Shown here: piece after piece, positions 14,846-21,071 of the stretch | Layout of the letters: each line of letters begins with the position of its first letter | Position numbering within the stretch: position 1 is the stretch's first letter | Assembly (NCBI GenBank): GCA_013375355.1 | Contig: JABXJV010000286.1 | Span: 1-21,071 of the forward strand | Reading direction: 5' to 3' | DNA: 21,071 nt | Origin: Candidatus Helarchaeota archaeon | GTDB taxonomy: Archaea; Asgardarchaeota; Lokiarchaeia; Helarchaeales; JABXJV01 | The notes under the pieces: generated by a model | Told to the model about the DNA's origin: nothing | The model's database searches: none | The model's input: only the letters and a program-made list of their open reading frames with translations | Made by a program: the position numbers and the translations under genes

Positions 14846-16486
14846 ATGACTAAGTATATCTTTGTGACTGGAGGAGTCATGAGTGGTATTGGAAAAGGTG
14901 TGACCTCCGCAAGTATAGGAAAATTATTTCAATTTCGCAACTACGATGTTTCAATAATTAAAATTGATCCTTATTTAAACGTCGATCCTGGGACACTTAA
15001 CCCAGTTGAACATGGAGAAGTATTTGTAACAGAAGAAGTTTGGGATTTCCAACCAGTTGAAGGAGGTCCCCTTTATCGGATCAGTGAAATTGACCAAGAT
15101 TTTGGGACTTATGAACGTTTTCTTGGAAAAGATTTACATCCATCAGCTAATATTACTAGTGGACAAATTTATCTTTCAGTTATTCTTAAAGAACGATTTG
15201 GCACATTTCTCGGCAAGACTATTCAAATTATACCACACATTACAGAGGAAATTAAAGCTCGTATCCGTGAGATTGCCCAAAATGGTTGTGATATTTTAAT
15301 TACAGAAATTGGAGGCACGGTCGGAGATATAGAAGCTATGCCTTTCTTAGAAGCAATTCGGCAATTTCGTATTGAGGAACCAGAAAATGATACCGCCCTT
15401 GTTCATGTAACTTTAATCCCATATTCTGAGAGTGTGGGTGAATTAAAAACAAAGCCCACACAGCATAGCGTCCGTATTCTTCAAGGTCTTGGTTTACAAC
15501 CTGATATTATCGTAGGACGAGCCAAAATGTTCTTACCTGATTCGGTTAAGAAAAAGATTTCATTATATTGTAATGTTCCAGAAAGTGCTGTAATTTCGAA
15601 TCCAGAATTAGAAACTATTTATGAATTACCTTTAATATTTGAAACACAAGGCTTGGGTAATTATCTTTCAAATAATTTACTTTCGATGGTGGCTCCCAAA
15701 CCTGAATTGAGTAAATGGGAAGAAATTGTAGATTTTTATAAAAAACCTAAACAAGTCATAAATATTGCAATGCCAGGGAAATATATAGATATTTCAGATA
15801 GCTATGTAAGTATCAATGAGGCATTAAAACACGCTGCCGCAAAACTTGGTAAGAAGATCCAGATTACATGGCTTGATACTGAAGAATTTGAAGAAAACCC
15901 AGAGTCTATTAATAAGTTAAAAAACTATGACGGAATATTGATGACACCAGGATTTGGTAGAAGGGGAGTTGAGGGTATGATATTATCTGCAAGTTATGCA
16001 ATAAAAGAAAATATTCCATATTTGGGAATATGTTTTGGAGCTCAAATTCTTTTCTGTGCTTTTTGTAGGGATTATCTTGGGTTAGAAGATGCAAGTACTA
16101 CAGAAATAATGCCGGAAACATGCAATCCTGTGGTAGATCTTCTCCCAGAGCAACGTAGCATAAAAGAGAAGGGCGGAACTATGAGATTGGGAGCTCATAA
16201 AATAGTTTTAAAAGAAAATACTCTCTTATCTGAAGCTTATAATGGGCAAAACATAATTAAAGAGAGATTTCGCCACAGATTCCATATTATGCCGGATTAT
16301 ACAAAAAAAGCGGATAAAAAAGGATTAAAAGTCTCTGCTCATGACGAAACTGGTAAAATAATAAATGCTATAGAAATCGAGAATAAAAAATGGATAGTTG
16401 GGGTGCAATTTCACCCTGAATATAAATCCAGACCTGATGAACCAAGCCCTTTATATGTTTCATTTATTAAAAATTGTATATCCTAA
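14846..16486 (+). CDS. pyrG: CTP synthase (glutamine-hydrolysing)
   Basis: 546 residues; makes CTP from UTP, ATP and glutamine, the last step of pyrimidine synthesis. The synthetase domain (1-270) has the P-loop VTGGVMSGIGKGV, DPYLNVDPGT, TEIGGTVGDIE with the magnesium-binding Glu154, and KTKPTQHSV. The glutaminase domain (about 300-540) has GICFGAQ with nucleophile Cys396, and HPE with His523 and Glu525. The usual loop after HGEVFVT, which in relatives reads roughly DGAETDLDLGHYERF, is here about 14 residues longer: the DGA part is replaced by EVWDFQPVEGGPLYRIS, then EIDQDFGTYERF. The Asp matching E. coli Asp72 (Asp85) is kept, so activity is expected. It appears monocistronic. Confidence 0.97.
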   Translation: MTKYIFVTGGVMSGIGKGVTSASIGKLFQFRNYDVSIIKIDPYLNVDPGTLNPVEHGEVFVTEEVWDFQPVEGGPLYRISEIDQDFGTYERFLGKDLHPSANITSGQIYLSVILKERFGTFLGKTIQIIPHITEEIKARIREIAQNGCDILITEIGGTVGDIEAMPFLEAIRQFRIEEPENDTALVHVTLIPYSESVGELKTKPTQHSVRILQGLGLQPDIIVGRAKMFLPDSVKKKISLYCNVPESAVISNPELETIYELPLIFETQGLGNYLSNNLLSMVAPKPELSKWEEIVDFYKKPKQVINIAMPGKYIDISDSYVSINEALKHAAAKLGKKIQITWLDTEEFEENPESINKLKNYDGILMTPGFGRRGVEGMILSASYAIKENIPYLGICFGAQILFCAFCRDYLGLEDASTTEIMPETCNPVVDLLPEQRSIKEKGGTMRLGAHKIVLKENTLLSEAYNGQNIIKERFRHRFHIMPDYTKKADKKGLKVSAHDETGKIINAIEIENKKWIVGVQFHPEYKSRPDEPSPLYVSFIKNCIS

Positions 16487-16497
16487 TTATTAATAAA

Positions 16498-16521
16498 TTT
16501 CTTTTTTTAATTCATTTTTTA
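16498..16521 (+). terminator. T-rich archaeal-type terminator after pyrG
   Basis: Runs of seven and six T shortly after the pyrG stop, in the sense strand and without a hairpin, fit the T-tract termination used by archaeal RNA polymerase. Confidence 0.4.
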
Positions 16522-16590
16522 GACAAAAACCTATTATTTGACAAAAATTTTAGCAATATATTCATTCATTTACTTTTTTTACTTATCTTG

Positions 16591-16617
16591 ACCTCCCTTC
16601 CTTTAAATTAGGGGGGT
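16591..16617 (+). other. GC-rich hairpin between pyrG and nurA
   Basis: ACCTCCC (16591-16597) can pair with GGGGGGT (16611-16617) across a 13-base loop, with one G-U pair. It stands out in very AT-rich DNA. It lies about 65 bases before nurA and could be a terminator remnant, a leader structure or a protein site. Confidence 0.35.
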
Positions 16618-16669
16618 TTAATATTCCTTTTTCAATTAGTCATTATTGAGATTTGCATAATTGTAATAT

Positions 16670-16674
16670 GAGGT
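16670..16674 (+). promoter_or_regulatory. Ribosome binding site for nurA TTG start
   Basis: GAGGT six bases before TTG 16681 supports that start codon. Confidence 0.65.
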
Positions 16675-16680
16675 CAATTC

Positions 16681-17829
16681 TTGAGTAAAATAATTGAAAA
16701 TATTCAATCAATTGCACAAAAAATTAATAAAATTGAAACAGAGAAGGATAAATTTGCTAAGATATTTTCCGATTTAAAGTATGAATTCGACTTTAAATTA
16801 ATATCTTCCCTAATTATGAATGATATTTCTGAAAATAAATTGGTTTATAAGGTGTTACCTACTTCCCTTTCAGGCCTGTCTATAGCTGGCATCGATGGAG
16901 GGATAATTGCCAAGAATTTTTATAATTTTGATTTAATTGCAACACGAGCTGTCGCCTGTATTTTTGAATTTCATAAAGACAAGCCTTATGTCACGTATTT
17001 TCCAGAAAAATCGCCAACTCCTAACATAATTCCAAACATAACTCCTTTGAATCAAAATGAAAGTGAGTTATTTATTTCATTAGAACGTCTAAAAAAGGAA
17101 TTGGATTTGGCAATATCAATGACAAATAAATCAAATAGACCAAATTTAATTGTTTTAGATGGTTCAATCCTACCGTTACCAAGTGATAAACCTCATACAT
17201 CGTCAAAAATATTTATTGAATATCAAAAAATTATAGAAAAATATCAAATACTATTTGAAAATTGCATTGAGAAGAATATTTTACTTGCTGGATGTATAAA
17301 AGATTCCCGATCACGTAGATTTGCCTCTTTTTTAGGAAAAATTATACCAAAATTAATTGATCATTACCCTCGTCTAAATTTAATTTTAGATTTAGACTAT
17401 CGGAGCATGATAACACAGATTTATGATTGTGAATTATTATACCGGATTTTAGAAGTAAATGAAAGAACTTGCATTATGAGCTATTCGGATTCTCCAGAAA
17501 ATCATAATATTCTGAAAGATTTTGATAAAAAAATGGTTGATAAATTTAAAATTTTTTATTTAAAATCAGTTCCATTTGATTTTCCTATGAGAATAGAATT
17601 TTTAACATTGAACTCAAGTCCGATTTCAACAGCTAATAAGATTTCAGCAGCACTTTTACCACTTGCATGCCATCATGTAGAATTTGCAGTTCCATCAATT
17701 TTAATTGAGGCAGATGCTAGAGCGAAATTGATGGAATCAGATATGGATATTTTGTATAACATATTGGAGCAAAATTTAGGATTAAAAAATTATTTAAAAT
17801 TGAGGAGAAATAGAAGACCTTTCCGTTAG
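16681..17829 (+). CDS. nurA: NurA nuclease
   Basis: 382 residues. NurA is a 5'-3' nuclease that works with the HerA translocase to resect DNA ends for recombination. The family's metal-binding acidic sites are visible: Asp72 in AGIDGG, Asp160 in LIVLDGS, the LDLDYRS segment near 240, and a C-terminal CHHVEFAVP followed by LIEADARAK, matching the family's final His motif. The N-terminus is a helical coiled segment. herA begins eight bases after the stop, the usual archaeal pairing, which confirms the call. Mre11 and Rad50, often nearby in other archaea, are not in this window. Confidence 0.9.
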   Translation: MSKIIENIQSIAQKINKIETEKDKFAKIFSDLKYEFDFKLISSLIMNDISENKLVYKVLPTSLSGLSIAGIDGGIIAKNFYNFDLIATRAVACIFEFHKDKPYVTYFPEKSPTPNIIPNITPLNQNESELFISLERLKKELDLAISMTNKSNRPNLIVLDGSILPLPSDKPHTSSKIFIEYQKIIEKYQILFENCIEKNILLAGCIKDSRSRRFASFLGKIIPKLIDHYPRLNLILDLDYRSMITQIYDCELLYRILEVNERTCIMSYSDSPENHNILKDFDKKMVDKFKIFYLKSVPFDFPMRIEFLTLNSSPISTANKISAALLPLACHHVEFAVPSILIEADARAKLMESDMDILYNILEQNLGLKNYLKLRRNRRPFR

Positions 17830-17837
17830 GTGTTTTT

Positions 17838-19367
17838 ATGAATGAAGAAATTGGAACCGTAATTACAACTTTTAAAGGTCCTAGTTCAGAGAAATTTAGT
17901 TTTGTAGTAAAGGATAATGGTAAATCCGCCCCTATTCATACAGGACAATTTGTTCAATTACAATCAGAAGAAGGAAATATATTGGGAATGGTATTAGAGA
18001 TAATAAAGACAAATCGATATTTTAATCGTGCCGATAGCGTGAGAGAATATGAAAGAGGCGGTCTTTCTCTTGATTCAATATTTCCAATCGATAGATGGGA
18101 ATATATGATCGCAAATGTAAAATGCTTGGGAATTTTTAATGACAATCGATTAAAACGAATTTCTTTCCCCCCATCACCTGGTATGAAGGTTTTCATCGCA
18201 GATAATGTGTTATTAGAAAAATTTCTGGGTTTAGATCAAAAAAGTGGACTTTTATTGGGAAATATGAATTTTCACAATCTTCCAGCATGTTTTAATCTTA
18301 CACGAATGTTTCAAAAACATGTAGCTTTATTAGCAATGAGTGGTGCTGGAAAATCTTACACTACTTCAGTAATTTTGGAAGAATTATTATCAAGAGAAAT
18401 TGATGATGGTCGAGTTGGAGTTATAATCATCGATGTACATGGAGAGTATACAGTACTATCCGAAAAACCAGTCAATGGTGAATTTAAGGATTTTTCAGAT
18501 AAAATTAAAGTAATTTCAAGTCCATACATTTCGTTTCAAACTTCTTTATTAGGAGAAATGGATTTTGTAAAATATTTGCCAGAAATTTCATCCGTACAGC
18601 TTCGTGAATTGGGACCAATTATTAGTCAATTGAAGAAAGAGAAAAAACATTATAACATTTCAGATATTATGGCAAGTATCGATTCTAATGAAAATATTAA
18701 GACCCAAACAAAAGAAGCTCTTAAAGGTTGGTTTTACAAATTAAAAAAATCTGGTCTTTTCGGAGAGTCAGAAAATCCAAATCTAATGAATTCATTAAAA
18801 CCCGGAGAAGCATTAATTTTTGACCTCTCACCTACAACTGGTATAAAGAAAAAACAAATGATAGTTGATTATATTGCAAATCGATATTTTTGGCTGCGGA
18901 AAGAAAAGTTAATTCCACCCTTTGTTTTAGTATTAGAGGAAGCCCATCAATTTGTTCCCGAAGGTAAGAAGCGAGAATTAGCAATTTCTCGTTCAATAAT
19001 AGAATTATATGCCAGAGAAGGTAGAAAATTTGGCAGTTCACTTTGTGTTATAAGTCAAAGACCTGTAAAACTCTCAACGACAGTACTAAGTCAATGCGGA
19101 ACGAATATAATTTTAAGAATTACAAACCCATATGATTTAGACCATATACGTGAAAGTTCAGAACAAATTACAAAGGAATCACTGAAAATGATTTCCACTC
19201 TTCCCATAGGAGAAGCTTTAATTGTTGGAAATGTTGTGAATTTTCCAATTTTTGTTAAAATCAGACCAAAAAAATCAAATCCTAAGACAAAATTTTTAGA
19301 TCTAGAAGAAAGTGCAAAGGATTTTGAACAGCTAAAAAACCTAGATTATGTAATTTCAAGTAAATAA
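17838..19367 (+). CDS. herA: HerA DNA translocase/helicase
   Basis: 509 residues, a hexameric FtsK/HerA ATPase that drives DNA-end processing with NurA. Residues 1-130 form the N-terminal HAS beta-barrel. Walker A is AMSGAGKSYT (166-175), with Ala in place of the first Gly. A strand with IIIDVHGEY follows, Walker B is LVLEEAHQF (about 366-374), sensor ISQRP, and the arginine-finger region is TNPYDLDHIRESSE. The start is ATG with AGGTG five bases upstream, overlapping the nurA stop, so the two are translated together. The lengths are normal and nothing is missing. Confidence 0.95.
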   Translation: MNEEIGTVITTFKGPSSEKFSFVVKDNGKSAPIHTGQFVQLQSEEGNILGMVLEIIKTNRYFNRADSVREYERGGLSLDSIFPIDRWEYMIANVKCLGIFNDNRLKRISFPPSPGMKVFIADNVLLEKFLGLDQKSGLLLGNMNFHNLPACFNLTRMFQKHVALLAMSGAGKSYTTSVILEELLSREIDDGRVGVIIIDVHGEYTVLSEKPVNGEFKDFSDKIKVISSPYISFQTSLLGEMDFVKYLPEISSVQLRELGPIISQLKKEKKHYNISDIMASIDSNENIKTQTKEALKGWFYKLKKSGLFGESENPNLMNSLKPGEALIFDLSPTTGIKKKQMIVDYIANRYFWLRKEKLIPPFVLVLEEAHQFVPEGKKRELAISRSIIELYAREGRKFGSSLCVISQRPVKLSTTVLSQCGTNIILRITNPYDLDHIRESSEQITKESLKMISTLPIGEALIVGNVVNFPIFVKIRPKKSNPKTKFLDLEESAKDFEQLKNLDYVISSK

Positions 19368-19401
19368 ACAAAAATAAAAAGAGAAGGAAATGTAAAAGGT
19401 G

Positions 19402-19698
19402 CTATAATATCTTGATTATGAGTTTTTCGCAAGCAGGTTCACAAACTTTTCTAACTCCATGCTCTCCTGGTTCATAATGACATACTACTAAACCTGCTTT
19501 TTCAAGTATCTTAATTTGTGCCGAAATATTGGCTTCAGTCTGTTTCAAATGTTCAGCTATTCTTGAAACATCTAAATTATTGCCTTTTGTTAAAAGTTTT
19601 AAAATCTTCCACCTAGTTGCAGAGGCTAGAGCTTTAAAGATTTTCGTAACTTCACCATTAGTGATTTCTATTTCTGGAGTTTTCAAATTTAGGACCAT
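19402..19698 (-). CDS. ArsR-type winged-helix transcription regulator
   Basis: 98 residues. Residues about 18-80 match the ArsR fold: ALASATRWKILKLLTKG, then the helix-turn-helix VSRIAEHLKQTEANISAQI, then KILEKAGLV and a short wing with HYEPGEHGVRKV. The C-terminus holds a VCEPAC pair that could sense metal or redox state, though the classical ArsR metal box is absent. No Shine-Dalgarno site precedes the ATG, so translation may be leaderless. It is convergent with herA and probably unrelated to it in function. Targets are unknown; the gene-poor stretch behind it may hold its own operator. Confidence 0.85.
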   Translation of the reverse strand: MVLNLKTPEIEITNGEVTKIFKALASATRWKILKLLTKGNNLDVSRIAEHLKQTEANISAQIKILEKAGLVVCHYEPGEHGVRKVCEPACEKLIIKIL

Positions 19699-20301
19699 CC
19701 ATTAAGGAGAGTGTTAATATTAAAAATTTTGTAATTTATTATAAAGTATTTTGTTTTATTAAATAAAAAAATGTTATCTACAGAATCGAGGATAGTAACA
19801 TAATTTTTATGTATTGTTTGGGAGGTTTTAAGGTAGTTATCAGGAGCTCTTTTTCCATTTGTCATTTTATTTCGGTCCATCAATAGGTCTATGACCTCCC
19901 TCTTAGTAAAACTTAATATTAAATAACTTATCAATTCTACATATAAATATTTTGAATTTTAAAATCACTTTTAAGTAATTTAAAAACCTATAACCACGAT
20001 AATTTATATACAAATTACTCGATGGCGGGTTTTATAAAAGTTTTTAGACTCATTTATAGCAAAATTATTTTTTAAGTAATTTATAAATAAAAAGGTTTTA
20101 TCAAATACATAATTATATATATATATATTTTATCTTTTTTTATTAAAAAAACTTTTACGTTTATTAAACTAAAATTCCTCCTTTTTTGAGGCAAATTTGG
20201 GAAAGATAATTAGATCATTTACATTTTTACTGAAAATTTTTACAAATAATAATAAATTATTAATTTTTATGAAACTATGCTGAAGTCTCGAGTTCGATTC
20301 A
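19699..20301. other. Gene-poor region between ArsR and RIO2 genes
   Basis: 603 bases with no supported gene. It contains an 81-base segment bounded by a 7-base inverted repeat (19820-19900), a repeated TTTTAAGTAATTTA (19969-19982 and 20070-20083) and a TA dinucleotide run (about 20113-20128). A weak CCTC/GAGG hairpin lies at 20177-20191. An 81-codon frame on the minus strand lacks a ribosome site and looks non-coding. Confidence 0.45.
20113..20128. repeat. TA dinucleotide run
   Basis: Eight consecutive TA units in the spacer upstream of the RIO2 gene; low-complexity DNA that would melt or bend easily. Confidence 0.7.
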
Positions 20302-21071
20302 ATGAATATAAAAATACTAATTAAAAGATTAAAGAAGTTAATAATTAATGATTACAGAGTTTTAGGTGCTTTAGAACGTGGTATGGCTGTCCATGAATAT
20401 GTTCCAATAGAAACAATTACAAATTATTCTGGATTAAATATAAACGAAGTGAGTTTTCGCCTTTCCTATATTCATAAACTTGAATTAATTAAAAGATGGA
20501 CCGGTCCTTATGTTGGATATTATTTAACTTTTGCAGGATACGATTGTCTTGCTTTACATGCATTAATAGAGTCAGATAAACTAGATTTATTTGGCCAAGC
20601 GATTGGTGTAGGAAAAGAATCTGATGTTTTTGATGCTATAACTCCTGAAGGCGAAAATGTTGCGGTGAAGATACACCGATTAGGACGAACAAGTTTTCGT
20701 CAAACAAAAAGAAAAAGGCCATATTCAAAGAATAAGAAACACATTTCATGGTTATATCAATCTAGACTTGCTGCTGGAAAAGAATTTGAGGCATTGGAGA
20801 TATTACACGATGCTAAACTCTCAGTTCCTAATCCAGTTGCTCATAATAGACATATAATAGTTATGGAAAGAATAGAAGGCACCCCTCTATTTTTGTTAAA
20901 AGAACTTCCTGAAAAAGAAAATATATTGAATAAAATTCTGGATGATATTTATTTGGCTTATTCAAAAGCAAAGTTAATCCATGGAGATTTAAGCGAATAT
21001 AATATATTAATCACACCAGAATTGGATATTGTGATAATAGATTGGCCTCAATGGGTACCCTATGACCATCC
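20302..21071 (+). CDS. rio2: RIO2-type atypical serine kinase, 3' end beyond the window
   Basis: 256 codons are visible and the frame is still open at the right edge. Residues 1-90 are the RIO2-specific winged helix, including RRWTGPYVGYYLTFAGYD-like conserved text near 64-81. The kinase domain starts with the P-loop GVGKESDVF (102-110), the ATP-binding Lys in AVKIHRLGRTSFR (121-133), the hinge MERIEG, the catalytic loop HGDLSEYN (227-234) and the metal-binding IIDWPQ (245-250). RIO2 acts in late maturation of the small ribosomal subunit in eukaryotes and archaea. The ATG is the only possible start after an in-frame TGA 24 bases upstream. No clear ribosome site is seen. Identity is certain. 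Confidence 0.95.
   Translation, partial: MNIKILIKRLKKLIINDYRVLGALERGMAVHEYVPIETITNYSGLNINEVSFRLSYIHKLELIKRWTGPYVGYYLTFAGYDCLALHALIESDKLDLFGQAIGVGKESDVFDAITPEGENVAVKIHRLGRTSFRQTKRKRPYSKNKKHISWLYQSRLAAGKEFEALEILHDAKLSVPNPVAHNRHIIVMERIEGTPLFLLKELPEKENILNKILDDIYLAYSKAKLIHGDLSEYNILITPELDIVIIDWPQWVPYDH

Noticed and set aside
19820..19900. tRNA gene suggested by a 7-base terminal stem and about 80-base length
   Set aside because: Neither strand has a TTCGA-type T-arm next to the 3' stem or a plausible D-arm.
19689..19934. 81-codon minus-strand frame behind the ArsR gene
   Set aside because: TTG start without a ribosome site, low-complexity C-terminal half, overlap with the ArsR start, no recognisable motif.
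20270..20301. GTTCGATTC near 20292, like a tRNA T-loop
   Set aside because: The flanking bases do not form a T-stem and no acceptor, D or anticodon arm can be drawn upstream.

Overview
The window is AT-rich archaeal DNA. It carries archaeal/eukaryotic-type information genes: a RIO2-type kinase, a NurA-HerA end-resection pair, RNA polymerase subunit Rpo5/RPB5, and a PPP-family phosphatase with eukaryote-like motifs. It also has many TTG starts with Shine-Dalgarno sites, and winged-helix and zinc-ribbon proteins. The two-domain, eukaryote-like RPB5 and the AT-rich composition suggest an Asgard archaeon, perhaps Lokiarchaeia-like. That assignment is inferred from content; no rRNA or other phylogenetic marker is present.

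Positions 1-1000 hold the 3' end of an unrecognised gene that enters from the left and a small acidic four-cysteine protein on the minus strand. Positions 1000-9630 form a compact membrane-export module. It has a minus-strand ABC ATPase fused to a long N-terminal array of winged-helix units. Divergent from it are an ABC-2 permease and a 1279-residue secreted, membrane-anchored subtilisin-fold protein. Converging on these are a second ABC ATPase with two C-terminal zinc ribbons and a small winged-helix/zinc-ribbon protein. The subtilisin-fold protein keeps the catalytic Asp and His but has Ala where the nucleophilic Ser should be, so it is probably a pseudoprotease serving as the extracellular partner of the transporter. 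This module is the best candidate for an undescribed system.

Positions 9714-11392 hold a PPP metallophosphatase and rpo5. The latter encodes a 188-residue protein with an N-terminal domain like the eukaryotic RPB5 jaw, which ordinary archaeal Rpo5 lacks. Positions 11872-14325 are a conventional ABC-2 exporter pair (ATPase plus a 559-residue permease). A small Cys-rich protein follows on the minus strand.

Positions 14846-16486 are pyrG (CTP synthase), with an unusual insertion in a conserved loop of the synthetase site. Positions 16681-19367 are nurA-herA. An ArsR-type regulator converges on herA, followed by a roughly 600-base gene-poor stretch. The window ends inside a RIO2 kinase gene running off the right edge. 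No tRNA, rRNA, CRISPR array or insertion sequence was recognised.
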